Assembly: GCF_006151805.1 (NCBI RefSeq)
Contig: NZ_VDDA01000008.1
Span: 124,001 to 188,000, forward strand
Direction of reading: 5' to 3'
DNA from: Methylobacterium terricola
Lineage (GTDB): Bacteria; Pseudomonadota; Alphaproteobacteria; Rhizobiales; Beijerinckiaceae
DNA: 64,000 bases
The position numbers were made by a program, and so were the translations under genes. This document shows, piece by piece, positions 32,853-43,110 of this stretch (its first letter is position 1; each line of letters opens with the position of its first letter). Below the pieces are notes generated by a model, which saw only the letters and a program-made list of their open reading frames with translations, made no database searches and had not been told where the DNA came from.

Positions 32853-35315
32853 TCAGGCCGGTGTCCGCTTCCGTTGACGAGCCAGGACACCGCGCAGCGC
32901 CCGCGCGACCTGCTCGGCCGAGTAGGGCTTGCGCACGAGCTCGAAGCCGTGCGCGTCGTCCCGGGCCAGCACGTCGCTGTAACCGGTGGTCAGGATCACC
33001 GGCAGGTCCGGGTGGCTGACCCGCAGCCGCCGCGCGAGCTCGACACCCCCGATGCCGGGCATCACCACGTCCGAGAACACGGCATCGAACCGCGACGGCA
33101 TCCTTCCCATCTCGTCGAGCGCGGCTTCCGCGTTGTGCGCCCACACCGTCGTGTGCCCGAGATCCTCCAGGAGCTGCGTGCAGAAGCGCCCGACGTCGAG
33201 GTTGTCCTCCACCACCAGCACGGACAGGGCCCGTCCCGCGTCCTGCTCGCCGGCTTTCTCGTCGCCGTCCTCCTCGCTTTCCACGGGTGGGCCGACATGG
33301 GGTAGGTACAGCGTGAAGGTCGTCCCGCGCCCCACCTTGCTCGCCACGTCGACGTCGCCGCCCGACTGCTTGGCGAAGCCGATGACCTGGCTCAAGCCCA
33401 ACCCGGTTCCCTTCCCCACTTCCTTGGTGGTGAAGAACGGCTCGAAGATGCGCGCGAGGAACTCCGGCGCGATCCCGGCACCCTCGTCCGAGACCCGTAC
33501 GACGGCGAAGGGGCCGGGCGCGCCCGCGTGCCCGCGGATAGAGGGCAGCGCCTCGCCGCAGGTGAGCCGGAGCGTCAGCGTGCCCTCGCCATCCATGGCG
33601 TCGCGAGCGTTCACGGCGAGGTTCACCAACGCGGTCTCGAACTGGCTCGTATCGGCCCGAACGTGGCAGGGTCCGTCGGGCACCTCCGTCGCGATGCGGA
33701 TGCGCGCACCGGTCACCGCGTTCAGCATCTCCGCGGTGGCCCGCACGCGTTCGCCGATTTCGAACACCTCCGGCTTGAGGGCCTGGCGGCGGGCGAAGGC
33801 GAGGAGCTGGCTCGTCAGCTTGGCGGCCCGGTCGACCGTGTCGGCCACGGCCTCCAGGTAGCGGGCGCGGCGCTCCTCCGGCAGGGTCGGCCGGCGCAGG
33901 AACTCGACCGACGAGCGGATGATGGTCAGCAGGTTGTTGAAATCATGCGCAACGCCGCCGGTGAGCTGGCCCACCGCCTCCATCTTCTGGGCATGGCGCA
34001 ACGCCTCTTCGGCCCGGGCGAGCTGCTCCTGCCCTCGTACCCGTTCGGTGGCGTCGACGGCGTACTGGAAGGCACCGATCCGCCGTCCCTGCGCGTCCCG
34101 CAGCGTCGTGAACCGCATCTCGTAGAAGGACCGCGACCGCCCTGAGCCGCCGAACTCCTCGACGGTCACGAACTCCTCGCCGGCGAGCGCCCGTTCCCAG
34201 ACCGTGCGTACCAGCTCCCGCTGCTCGGGAACGCCCTCCAGGAGGCCCAGGAGATCGTCGCCGACCTTGGGCCGGGCACCGTACATGGCCTCGAAGCCGT
34301 CGGCGAAGGCGCGATTCAAGGCCAGCACGCGGTAATCGGGGTCGAGTGCCGCGACCAGGGCGTCGGTCGCCTCGAACAAGTCGGCCCAGAGCTTGCGCTG
34401 CGCGAGCGCATCCTCGACCCGGCGTTCGAGCGTCGCGTTCATTTCGCGCAGCCGCTCCTCTGCGACCTTACGGTCGTGGACGTCCTCGACCACGCCGTAC
34501 CAGCGAACGATGTCGCCGCCCTCGTTCCGGCGCGGCCGCGCCCGGGCGCGCATCCAGCGGTACTCCCCGGTTCCAGCGACGCGGATGCGGTAATCGACGT
34601 CCACCGGTTCGCCGGAGCTCAGCGAGGCCGCGAAAGCGGTCATGGTCCCCGGCAGGTCATCGGGGTGCAGCGCCTTGGCCCAGCCCGCCCCGTCCGGTTC
34701 GCCGGCGGCTTGCCCGGTGAGTTCGAGCCAGCGGTTCGAGTACGAGGTGATGTTGCCGTGCGGGTCGCAAGTCCAGGGCACCTGCGGGTTGAGCTCGACC
34801 GTGTGCCGGAAGTGGTCCTCGCTCTCGCGCAAGGCGGCCTCGGCGAGCACGCTGTCCGTGGTCTCGGCGGTGACGCAGAACAGGCCGTTGACGGCGCCGG
34901 CATCGTCGAGGACCGGCGAGTAGGTGAAGGACCACCAGCTCCGCTCGGGTACTCCCTCGCGCGAGAGGTCGAGCATGACGTTCGTCAGCTTCTGGCTCTC
35001 GCCGGCCATCGTGGCGTCGACCAGAGGCTCGATCTCGCCCCAGATGCTCGCCCAGACCTCGCGGAAAGGCCTGCCGAGGGCGGTGTGCAGTCGATAGCCG
35101 AGGATTGGCCGGTAAGCGTCGTTGTAGAAGCAGAGCAGGTCCGGTCCCCAGGCGAGGAACATCGCCGTGGGACAGGACAGCATCAGCGACAGGGTGGAGC
35201 GCAAGGCCGTCGGCCAGGCTTCCGGCGGTCCGAGGGGTGTCGCCGACCAGTCGCGGGCGCGGATCTCGGCCCCGGTCACGCCCCCGGGCGGCAGGAACGG
35301 GAACGCGTCAGGCAT
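32853..35315 (-). CDS. PAS hybrid histidine kinase
   Basis: The 820-residue soluble kinase has three PAS domains (about 15-160, 165-290 and 310-425), a short coiled coil (MNATLERRVEDALAQRKLW) between the second and third, the HDFNNLL box (His near 455), HATPase_c and a C-terminal receiver (Asp near 746, FSDVVMPGIGG). It lacks membrane segments and an effector domain. It is a paralogue of the gene at 28013-30424, in the same orientation, sharing long runs such as GKGTGLGLSQVIGFAKQSGG in the ATPase domain. ATG 35315 is the first start. It is divergent from the YihY/BrkB gene. Confidence 0.92.
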   Translation of the reverse strand: MPDAFPFLPPGGVTGAEIRARDWSATPLGPPEAWPTALRSTLSLMLSCPTAMFLAWGPDLLCFYNDAYRPILGYRLHTALGRPFREVWASIWGEIEPLVDATMAGESQKLTNVMLDLSREGVPERSWWSFTYSPVLDDAGAVNGLFCVTAETTDSVLAEAALRESEDHFRHTVELNPQVPWTCDPHGNITSYSNRWLELTGQAAGEPDGAGWAKALHPDDLPGTMTAFAASLSSGEPVDVDYRIRVAGTGEYRWMRARARPRRNEGGDIVRWYGVVEDVHDRKVAEERLREMNATLERRVEDALAQRKLWADLFEATDALVAALDPDYRVLALNRAFADGFEAMYGARPKVGDDLLGLLEGVPEQRELVRTVWERALAGEEFVTVEEFGGSGRSRSFYEMRFTTLRDAQGRRIGAFQYAVDATERVRGQEQLARAEEALRHAQKMEAVGQLTGGVAHDFNNLLTIIRSSVEFLRRPTLPEERRARYLEAVADTVDRAAKLTSQLLAFARRQALKPEVFEIGERVRATAEMLNAVTGARIRIATEVPDGPCHVRADTSQFETALVNLAVNARDAMDGEGTLTLRLTCGEALPSIRGHAGAPGPFAVVRVSDEGAGIAPEFLARIFEPFFTTKEVGKGTGLGLSQVIGFAKQSGGDVDVASKVGRGTTFTLYLPHVGPPVESEEDGDEKAGEQDAGRALSVLVVEDNLDVGRFCTQLLEDLGHTTVWAHNAEAALDEMGRMPSRFDAVFSDVVMPGIGGVELARRLRVSHPDLPVILTTGYSDVLARDDAHGFELVRKPYSAEQVARALRGVLARQRKRTPA

Positions 35316-35652
35316 GTCGCCCGCAACCCTTCGCCGCGTCGCTCGTGGCCCTCAGACGGCCCCGGCCCGCCGGGGATGTCGCGCAACGGGAAGTCCTGCA
35401 TGGCATGGCTGTCGCGTCACCTGTCGCTTCGGCGTGGCGGAGCGCCCTGGCCCGCGACGCTCGGTCGGTCCGGGCCCTAGATAGTGCAGGTTGGCGCGCA
35501 CGACCGCTCCCTTGGAGACTGCGTCGTCGCGGCAGCCTGAACGTCGAACGGCCGGCGAGCACGATATCGCCGGTCCGTCGGCACCAAAGCGTGTCCGTTG
35601 CCGTTGTTCAGATGCCCCAGGGCCGACCGTGAGCCCTGCGCCCCGGTGAGCC
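35316..35652. other. Divergent intergenic region, no gene seen
   Basis: These 337 bases lie between the leftward hybrid kinase and the rightward YihY/BrkB gene. Short frames here are arginine-rich and lack ribosome sites. Promoters for both neighbours are expected, but no clear consensus box was found. Confidence 0.4.
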
Positions 35653-36828
35653 ATGACGGATCAGCCTACCTCGACGCCTCCTTCCGCTCGCCCAGAGCGG
35701 ACCTCGCCGACCTTGTGGACCGCGTTCCTGGGCGTGGCCCTCGTCGGCTTGGTCGCCTTGCCGAAACGGCGAGGAGGCTCCTTGCCGGCCGCGTCGAGCC
35801 GTCCCGCGAAGGAGGACAGGAAGCTCGGCACCGAGGATGGGCCCGTCTCGCACGAGGGCGCCGCGGCCGAGCGCCTGGCGGAGGCCGAACCGGAGCGCGG
35901 GCGCAAGGCGGACACGCCTTCCGAGATCCCCGCCAAGGGCTGGAAGGACATCGCGCTCCGCCTCTACCAGGAGTTTTCCAACGACCGCATCCTGCTGGTC
36001 GCGGCGGGCGTGACCTTCTATGCCATCCTGGCGTTGTTCCCGGCCATCGCGGCGCTCGTCTCCATCTACGGCGCGGTGGCTGACCCAAGCACCATCAACC
36101 ATCACCTGAACGACCTGCGCGGCATCTTGCCGGACGGGGCCATCGACATCGTAGGCGGGCAGGTGAAGCGTCTGGTCGACAAGGGCGACAAGGCGCTGGG
36201 CCTGACTGCCATCGTCAGCATCCTGATCTCGCTCTGGAGCGCCAACGGCGGGATGAAGGCAGTCTTCGACGCGCTGAACATCGCCTACGAGGAGGAGGAG
36301 AAGCGCTCGTTCGTGATGCTCAACCTGCAGTCGCTCGCCTTCACGGCCGGGGCGCTGCTGTTCGTGGTGCTGGCGCTCACCGGCATCGTGGTCGTGCCGG
36401 CCGCGTTGCAGGTGCTCGGGCTCGACCAGAAGGCCTGGTACATCGCCCTGCTCCGGTTCCCTGCCCTGCTCGTCCTCGTCGTCGCCAGCCTGGCGGTGTT
36501 GTACCGCTTCGGCCCGAGCCGCCGGAAGCCCCGATGGCGTTGGGTGACCTGGGGCAGCGCGGTGGCCGGCACCCTGTGGCTGGTCGCGTCGGGGCTGTTC
36601 TCCTGGTACGTGGCGAACTTCGGCAGCTACAACGAGACCTACGGCTCGCTCGGCGCAGCCATCGGCTTCATGACCTGGATCTGGCTGTCCACGACGGTGG
36701 TGCTGCTCGGGGCCGAGCTCAACGCCGAGATGGAGCACCAGACCGCCCGCGACACGACGGTCGGCGGCGACAAGCCTCTGGGCGCGCGTCAGGCCCGCAT
36801 GGCCGACACCGTCGCGGCATCCAGCTGA
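35653..36828 (+). CDS. YihY/BrkB family inner-membrane protein
   Basis: The 391-residue membrane protein has about six to seven helices in the YihY/UPF0761 arrangement. The family segments are visible: DRILLVAAGVTFYAILALFPAIAALVS, SLWSANGGMKAVFDALNIAYEEEE, and the final TYGSLGAAIGFMTWIWLS. The N-terminal 100 residues are a charged cytoplasmic extension preceded by one hydrophobic segment. The family was once called ribonuclease BN in error and its function remains undefined. ATG 35653 is used; the ribosome site (GGTGAG) is weak. It may be stress-related by context only. Confidence 0.9.
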   Translation: MTDQPTSTPPSARPERTSPTLWTAFLGVALVGLVALPKRRGGSLPAASSRPAKEDRKLGTEDGPVSHEGAAAERLAEAEPERGRKADTPSEIPAKGWKDIALRLYQEFSNDRILLVAAGVTFYAILALFPAIAALVSIYGAVADPSTINHHLNDLRGILPDGAIDIVGGQVKRLVDKGDKALGLTAIVSILISLWSANGGMKAVFDALNIAYEEEEKRSFVMLNLQSLAFTAGALLFVVLALTGIVVVPAALQVLGLDQKAWYIALLRFPALLVLVVASLAVLYRFGPSRRKPRWRWVTWGSAVAGTLWLVASGLFSWYVANFGSYNETYGSLGAAIGFMTWIWLSTTVVLLGAELNAEMEHQTARDTTVGGDKPLGARQARMADTVAASS

Positions 36829-37007
36829 CCGCCGGCGACAGGAACGCCCGCGTGCGACGCGGCCTGGTGGGCGCAGGTTGCGTAAGCCTCTTGGGTCGGC
36901 CTACGCCTCGCCTCAAATGACGGGCAATCAGCTCCCACCTTCGTCGGGCGCCCGCCTCCTCCTCGAACACTCCGCGTAACCCTGCCTTGAACGCCTCCTC
37001 TCCGCGC

Positions 37008-40000
37008 ATGCCCTGCGAGCCGACCCCGGCCTTCTGCCGGGCAATCTTCGACAGCGCCATCGACTTCGCCATCATCACCACCGACCACGAAGGGCGCGTC
37101 ACCGCCTGGAACCCGGGCGCCGAGCGCATCCTGGGCTGGTCGGCCGGGGAGATGGTCGGGCAGCCGGCCGCGACCTTCTTCACCCCCGAGGACCGGGCCG
37201 CGGGCCGGCCGCGGACGGAGATGCGGTGCACCTCCGAGACGGGACGCGCGGCGGATGAGCGCTGGCACCTGCGCAAGGACGGCTCGCGGTTCTGGGCGAG
37301 CGGCGAGATGATGCCCCTGCGCTCGCCGGACGGCGCAGATCTGGGTTTCCTCAAGATCCTGCGCGACCGGACCGAGGCGACGGTCGCGGAGGGCGAGACA
37401 CGCCGCGTCCGCGACGAGCTGCAGGTCGTCACCGACGCGCTGCCGGTGCTCATCAGCCTCATCGACCAGGACCACGTCTACCGGTTCGTGAACCGGCACT
37501 ACGAAGCCTGGTTCGGACGGTCCGCGAGCGAGATCCTGGACCGGCCGGTGCGCGAGGTCGTCGGCGAGGCGCTCTACCTGGCTCGGCTACCCTTCATGTC
37601 GCGTGCGCTCGCCGGCGAGGACGTCACCTTCGACGCGTTGATGCCGTACCGGGACGGCATCCCCCGGCAATCGGAGATCCGCTACATCCCTCGCCGGACC
37701 GCGAGCGGTGTCGTCGACGGCATCTTCGTCATGGTCACCGACATCGCCGAGCGGCACCGCGCCAGGGCCGACCTGCAGGAGGCGAAGGACCGGCTCAGGC
37801 TGGCCCTGGAGGGGGCCGGGACCGGCATCTACGACTACGACCTCGTCACCGGCGCGCTCACCTGGGACGCGCGCACCCGCGCCTTGTTCGGCCTGTCGGC
37901 CGACGACCCCGTCTCCTACGAAGGAGCCTTCCTGCCGGGCGTTCACCCCGACGACCGGGAGCGGGCCGACCGCGCGGTCCAGGCCGCCATCGGCGCGCGC
38001 GAGGGCTTCGAGCTGGAATACCGCGTCGTCGGGCGGCACGACGGCGCCGAGCGCGTGCTGGCCGCGCGCGGCAACACCGTCTACCGGGACGACCGGCCCG
38101 TACGCTTCGTCGGCACGGTCCGCGACATCACCGAGGCCCGGGCCGCCGAGGCGCGGGCGCGCCGGCTCGCGGCCCTCGTCGAGCAATCGAGCGACTTCAT
38201 CGGCCTCGCGGACCTCCACGGGAAGGTCGAGTTCGTGAACGAGGCGGGGCGCAGGCTCGTTGGCCTCGCGAGCCTGGAGGAAGCCCGCCGCTACGACGTG
38301 GCTGACTACTTCGAGCCCGACGACAGGACCAGGGTACTGGATGAGGCGCTCCCGGCCGCGCGCGAGAGCGGCTTCTGGGAAGGCGACCTCGCGTTCCGCA
38401 ACTTCTCGACCGGCGCCGCCGTCCCGGTTCACTACACCATCTTCCCGGTCCGCGACGCGGAGGGTGCGGTCACCGGCTATGGTACCGTCACCCGCGACCT
38501 CGCGGAACGACGCAGGCTGGAGTCCTTCCGGGACGCCTTGATCGCCATCGGCGACCGCCTCCAGGAATGCCGCGGCACCGCCGAGATGGCGGCCGCCGGC
38601 GCCGAGATCATGGCCCGCACGCTAGGTCTTGACCGGGCCGGGTACGGCACGGTCGACGAGGCGCTGGAGCACGTCGATATCGAGCGGGACTGGACGGCCC
38701 CGGGCGTGGTCAGCCTCGCCGGGCGGCACCGCTTCGCCGATTACGGCGAGGTCCGCTCCGGCCTGGCGGAAGGCCGCGAGGTCGTCATCCCGGACGTGAC
38801 GGTCGATCCGCGCACCGCGGGCAACCCGGGACCGCTCCTGGCCATAGGCGTACGCGCCTTGATCAACGTGCCGGTGATGGAGCACGGGCGCATCGTGGCG
38901 CTCTTCTTCCTGCACGACCGGCAGCCGCGCGACTGGCGCACCGATAAGCTCGCCTTCGTGCGCGACGTCGCCGAGCGCACCCGGGCTGCCATCGAGCGCT
39001 TCCGCGCCGAGGCGAGCCGGCGCGAGAGCGAGGAGCAGTTCCGGGTCTTCGCGCAGGCCATGCCGAACCACGTCTGGGCCGCCGACGCGAACGGTGACCT
39101 CTACTGGTTCAACGAGCAGGTCCACGCTTACGCCGGCACCGTGCCGGGCGAGCTCGACGGGACGGCATGGGCGTCCATCGTACACCCGGATGACGTCGAG
39201 GCCGCAGGCCGGGCCTGGGCGGCGGCGCTCGCCGACGGCACCCTCTACGAGACTGAATTCCGCATCCGTCGCGCCGACGCGACCTATCGTTGGTTCCTCG
39301 TTCGGGCCGAGCCGATCCGCGATCCGGGCGGCGCGGTAGTCCGGTGGATCGGCACGAACACCGACATCGAGGACCGCAAACGTGCCACGGCCCAGCTGGA
39401 GTGCCTCAACGCGACCCTGGAGCAGCAGGTCGAGGAGCGCACGCGCGACCGCGATCGCATGTGGCGCCTCTCGACCGACGTGATGCTGGTGGCGCGCTTC
39501 GACGCCACCATCGTGGCAGTCAACCCGGCCTGGACCGCGCTGTTCGGCTGGAGCGGGGACGAGCTCGTCGGGCGCTCCTTCATGGACCTCGTCCACCCGG
39601 ACGACGCGGCCTCGACCGCCGCGGCCGCCGGCGACCTTTCGGCCGGCTCGGTCATTCCCCGCTTCGAGAACCGCTACCGGCACAAGGACGGCTCCTACCG
39701 GTGGCTTTCCTGGACGGCGGTGCCGGACGCGGACTTCATCCACGCTGTCGGCCGGGACGTCACGGCCGAGAAGGAGGCCGCGCAGGCGCTCGCGCGGACC
39801 GAGGAGGCGCTGCGCCAATCGCAGAAGATGGAAGCGGTCGGGCAGCTCACCGGCGGCCTGGCGCACGATTTCAACAACCTGCTCACCGGCATTTCCGGCA
39901 GCCTGGAGCTCCTCCAGACCCGGATGAGCCAGGGCAGGCTGACCGACCTCGACCGCTACATCAACGCAGCCCAGGGAGCCTCGAAGCGAGCGGCGGCCCT

Positions 40001-40958
40001 CACCCACCGCCTGCTCGCCTTCTCGCGGCGCCAGACCCTCGACCCGAAGCCCACCGACGTGAACGCCCTCATCCACGGCATGGAAGACCTGATCCGCCGA
40101 ACCGTGGGACCGGCCATCCACATCGAGGTGGTCGGGGCCGCCGGCTTATGGCCGGCGCTGGTCGATCCGCCGCAGCTTGAGAACGCGCTGCTGAACCTCT
40201 GCATCAACGCGCGCGACGCCATGCCGGAGGGCGGCCGGATCACCATCGAGACCGCCAACAAATGGCTCGACGAGCGCGCCGCCAAGGAGCGGGACCTGCC
40301 ACCGGGCCAGTACCTGTCCTTGTGCGTGACCGACACCGGCACCGGTATGCCGCCCGACGTCGTGGCCCGCGCCTTCGACCCGTTCTTCACCACGAAGCCG
40401 ATGGGCCAGGGCACCGGGCTCGGCCTGTCCATGATCTACGGGTTCGCGCGCCAGTCCGGCGGGCAGGTGCGCATCTACTCGGAGATGGGTCAGGGCACGA
40501 CCATGTGCATCTACCTGCCGCGCCATTACGGCGAGGCGGAGGGCGCCGACAGCATGCCGGACCTCGCCTCGGCCCCGCGCGCCGAGCAAGGCGAGACGGT
40601 GCTCATCGTCGACGACGAGCCGACGGTGCGCCTGCTCGTGACCGAGGTCCTGGAGGACCTGGGCTACACCGCCATCGAGGCAGCGGATGCGGCCGCCGGA
40701 TTGAAGGTGCTTCAATCGGACGTGCGCATCGACCTGCTCGTCACCGACGTCGGCTTGCCGGGCGGCATGAACGGACGCCAGATGGCCGATGCCGGCCGCG
40801 TGAGCCGACCGGACTTGAAGGTGCTGTTCATCACCGGCTACGCCGAGAACGCCGTGGTCGGGAACGGCCACCTGGAGCCGGGCATGCAGGTGCTGACCAA
40901 GCCCTTCGTGATGGAGGCGCTGGCCTCGCGCATCAAGGAGCTCATCGCGGCGCCTTGA
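37008..40958 (+). CDS. Multi-PAS/GAF hybrid histidine kinase
   Basis: The 1316-residue cytoplasmic kinase reads as four PAS domains (about 12-120, 140-250, 265-385 and 390-505), GAF (about 515-665), two more PAS domains (about 680-805 and 825-935), HDFNNLL (His near 953), HATPase_c and a C-terminal receiver (Asp near 1247, LLVTDVGLPGGMNG). Six PAS domains plus GAF suggest integration of several inputs such as redox, light or small ligands. ATG 37008 is chosen over TTG 36987, seven codons earlier. The kinase-receiver module is nearly the same as the end of the gene at 23969-27988. Confidence 0.92.
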   Translation: MPCEPTPAFCRAIFDSAIDFAIITTDHEGRVTAWNPGAERILGWSAGEMVGQPAATFFTPEDRAAGRPRTEMRCTSETGRAADERWHLRKDGSRFWASGEMMPLRSPDGADLGFLKILRDRTEATVAEGETRRVRDELQVVTDALPVLISLIDQDHVYRFVNRHYEAWFGRSASEILDRPVREVVGEALYLARLPFMSRALAGEDVTFDALMPYRDGIPRQSEIRYIPRRTASGVVDGIFVMVTDIAERHRARADLQEAKDRLRLALEGAGTGIYDYDLVTGALTWDARTRALFGLSADDPVSYEGAFLPGVHPDDRERADRAVQAAIGAREGFELEYRVVGRHDGAERVLAARGNTVYRDDRPVRFVGTVRDITEARAAEARARRLAALVEQSSDFIGLADLHGKVEFVNEAGRRLVGLASLEEARRYDVADYFEPDDRTRVLDEALPAARESGFWEGDLAFRNFSTGAAVPVHYTIFPVRDAEGAVTGYGTVTRDLAERRRLESFRDALIAIGDRLQECRGTAEMAAAGAEIMARTLGLDRAGYGTVDEALEHVDIERDWTAPGVVSLAGRHRFADYGEVRSGLAEGREVVIPDVTVDPRTAGNPGPLLAIGVRALINVPVMEHGRIVALFFLHDRQPRDWRTDKLAFVRDVAERTRAAIERFRAEASRRESEEQFRVFAQAMPNHVWAADANGDLYWFNEQVHAYAGTVPGELDGTAWASIVHPDDVEAAGRAWAAALADGTLYETEFRIRRADATYRWFLVRAEPIRDPGGAVVRWIGTNTDIEDRKRATAQLECLNATLEQQVEERTRDRDRMWRLSTDVMLVARFDATIVAVNPAWTALFGWSGDELVGRSFMDLVHPDDAASTAAAAGDLSAGSVIPRFENRYRHKDGSYRWLSWTAVPDADFIHAVGRDVTAEKEAAQALARTEEALRQSQKMEAVGQLTGGLAHDFNNLLTGISGSLELLQTRMSQGRLTDLDRYINAAQGASKRAAALTHRLLAFSRRQTLDPKPTDVNALIHGMEDLIRRTVGPAIHIEVVGAAGLWPALVDPPQLENALLNLCINARDAMPEGGRITIETANKWLDERAAKERDLPPGQYLSLCVTDTGTGMPPDVVARAFDPFFTTKPMGQGTGLGLSMIYGFARQSGGQVRIYSEMGQGTTMCIYLPRHYGEAEGADSMPDLASAPRAEQGETVLIVDDEPTVRLLVTEVLEDLGYTAIEAADAAAGLKVLQSDVRIDLLVTDVGLPGGMNGRQMADAGRVSRPDLKVLFITGYAENAVVGNGHLEPGMQVLTKPFVMEALASRIKELIAAP
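39823..40955 (+). repeat. Duplicated H-box/ATPase/receiver module, copy B
   Basis: This is the inverted partner of 23972-25115. The protein-level match is continuous from QSQKMEAVGQLTGG to the C-terminal receiver, with only scattered changes. Confidence 0.7.
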
Positions 40959-41025
40959 TGATGGGTTGCCTGACGCAACGCCAGAATCGCATTCGGCAGC
41001 CTTGAGCGCCCTAGGAAGCGCATGT

Positions 41026-41039
41026 CCGCACATGTGCGG
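41026..41039. repeat. 14-base perfect palindrome
   Basis: CCGCACATGTGCGG is self-complementary over all 14 bases. It lies in the 219-base gap after the multi-PAS kinase and upstream of the HWE kinase gene, and could be an operator for the latter. Confidence 0.5.
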
Positions 41040-41177
41040 TTCAAGGAGACCATTCCTCCTCGGGAGCGTTCACCCAAGTCGGGAAAGGGCTGCCGACGGG
41101 ATACTGCCCGGTGACCTCCAGCCGCGGCATCGGAGCGACCTCGCGAACGTAAGCACGACCGTGACGGGGCTGCCGGC

Positions 41178-42971
41178 ATGTCTCTCCCAGTTCCAATCCG
41201 AGCAGGTCCGGAGCCTCACCGTCGCGTGTCACTCACCACCCGAACCCTCCTCCTGGTCCTCCTCGCCCTCGTGCCCGCCTTGGCGATCCAGGGCTACAAC
41301 GAGTACGCCCTGCGCGGCACCCGCGACGAAGCGGTCCGCGCGGACGCGCTCGCCACGGCAAGGGTCGTCGCGCTGAACTTGCGCCACCTCGCCGGCGGCA
41401 TCGAGCAGGCGCTCGATCTCGTGGCCGAGGATCCGACCGTGCGCACGCGCGACCACGAGGCGTGCACGGCATACCTCAAGCGGGCCGTGGCCAGGATCCC
41501 CCACCTCCTGCTGCTCGCGCTGGCGCGACCCGACGGACCCGTCATCTGCAACAGCCTGGGCTCCGCACCCGGCTCGTACACGAACGGGGAGCGCGACTAC
41601 CATCGCCGCGCCCTCGCCGAGGGCGGCTTCGTCGTCGGCACCTACGCGCGCGGCTCCGCCACGGGAAAGGCCTCGGTCCACTTCGCACGGCCGCTGCTGG
41701 CGGAGGACGGGACGGCCCTCGGCGTCCTGACGGCCGCCATCGACCTCGGCTGGCTCGCCGATTACCTGCAGCCGGCCTTACGGATGGAGAGCACCGCCAC
41801 CACCCTGACCGGACGGGACGGCCTGATCCTGGTGCGCCGGCCCGACGACGCCGGCTGGGTCGGCCGACCCATCGCTTCGGAGAGTTTGGCGAAGCTCGAT
41901 GCCCAGGGCGAGGGCGTGCGCATCGACGACGCCTACGACGGCCGGGAGCGCGTCATCGCACAGGTGCTCCCGGACGGCGTGCTCCAGGGCATGCGCGTCA
42001 TCGTCGGGCGCGACCGGGACCTCGCCTTCGCCGACGTGGACCAAGCTACCCGGCGCGGGCTCATCTTGATCGCGCTCGGCGCCGCGCTGGCGGTCGCCGC
42101 AGCCCTGGTGGCCGGGCGCGCCTTCATCCGGCGGCCGTTCGAGCGGCTCGACCGGGCGGCCGCCGCCTGGAACGTGGGCGAGCTCGACGTGCGCACCGGC
42201 CTGCGCGGTTCGAGCGAGTTCGGGCGACTGGGGGCACGGCTCGACGCCATGGCCGCCGCGCTCCAGCGGCACGATGCCAACCTGCGCGAGGAGATCGAGC
42301 GCGGACGCGAGATGCAGGCACGCCAGGTGACGATGCTGCACGAGTTGAACCATCGGGTGAAGAACACCCTGGCCACGGTGCAATCGCTCATCCGGCAATC
42401 GGCTCGGGAGGGGACCGGGCGCGCCGAGGAGCTGGAGGCGCGCATCCTCGCCCTATCCAAGACCCACGACCTCCTCACCCGCGACGACTGGAACGGCGCA
42501 CCCTTGCGCGAGGTGCTGGGGAACGAGATCGGCGCCTACCGGACCGCGGGCGAGCGGTTCGTCGTCGGCGGCCCCGATGTCGAGTTGCCGCCGCGGCACG
42601 TGCTGGCCCTGGGAATGGCGCTTCACGAACTCGCCACGAACGCGGCGAAGTACGGGGCGCTGTCGAAGCCGGCCGGCCAAGTCCGGGTCGGGTGGGAGGT
42701 CGTCCTCGGCGAGAGCGGCACGAGCCACCTCCGCCTCGACTGGGTCGAGGCAGGCGGTCCGCCGGTCGTCGTGCCGAAGCACCGGGGCTTCGGCACGCGC
42801 CTGATCTCGATGTGCATCGGGCGCGAGCTTGGCGGCGTGGCGCACATCGACTTCGCTCCGGAAGGGCTACGCTGCACCATCGAGGTGCCGATGGACGACA
42901 CCGCCGGCATCATGCTCAGCCCGCACCTCGTCCAGGGTCGGGCAGTCCCGGCCCCCAGGGCGGCGGACTGA
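41178..42971 (+). CDS. Membrane HWE/HisKA_2 sensor histidine kinase
   Basis: The 597-residue kinase has a membrane helix at about 20-42, a periplasmic dCache/PDC sensor to about 295, a second helix (LILIALGAALAVAAALVAG), HAMP, and a HisKA_2 domain with ELNHRVKNTLATVQSL (His near 391). The ATPase part carries HELATNAAKYGALS and FGTRLISM. This kinase class often feeds PhyR in the alphaproteobacterial general stress response; that link is inferred. ATG 41178 opens the frame; an in-frame GTG at 41226 would give a shorter N-terminus. Confidence 0.9.
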   Translation: MSLPVPIRAGPEPHRRVSLTTRTLLLVLLALVPALAIQGYNEYALRGTRDEAVRADALATARVVALNLRHLAGGIEQALDLVAEDPTVRTRDHEACTAYLKRAVARIPHLLLLALARPDGPVICNSLGSAPGSYTNGERDYHRRALAEGGFVVGTYARGSATGKASVHFARPLLAEDGTALGVLTAAIDLGWLADYLQPALRMESTATTLTGRDGLILVRRPDDAGWVGRPIASESLAKLDAQGEGVRIDDAYDGRERVIAQVLPDGVLQGMRVIVGRDRDLAFADVDQATRRGLILIALGAALAVAAALVAGRAFIRRPFERLDRAAAAWNVGELDVRTGLRGSSEFGRLGARLDAMAAALQRHDANLREEIERGREMQARQVTMLHELNHRVKNTLATVQSLIRQSAREGTGRAEELEARILALSKTHDLLTRDDWNGAPLREVLGNEIGAYRTAGERFVVGGPDVELPPRHVLALGMALHELATNAAKYGALSKPAGQVRVGWEVVLGESGTSHLRLDWVEAGGPPVVVPKHRGFGTRLISMCIGRELGGVAHIDFAPEGLRCTIEVPMDDTAGIMLSPHLVQGRAVPAPRAAD

Positions 42972-43110
42972 CCGGGAGCTGCGGACGTCGCGGGCGAAGG
43001 TCGGCGCTCGGAACCATCCCGCCTCGACCAAGGCCTGGCCTGTACCGCCGGTCGCATGGCGCCCGGATGTGCTCGTTCGTCCAGCTGACGTAAGGGCAGA
43101 CATTGTCCTC

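Noticed and set aside
36839..36880. GGAAC possible EcfG promoter before the multi-PAS kinase
   Set aside because: No CGTT at 16-18 bases downstream.
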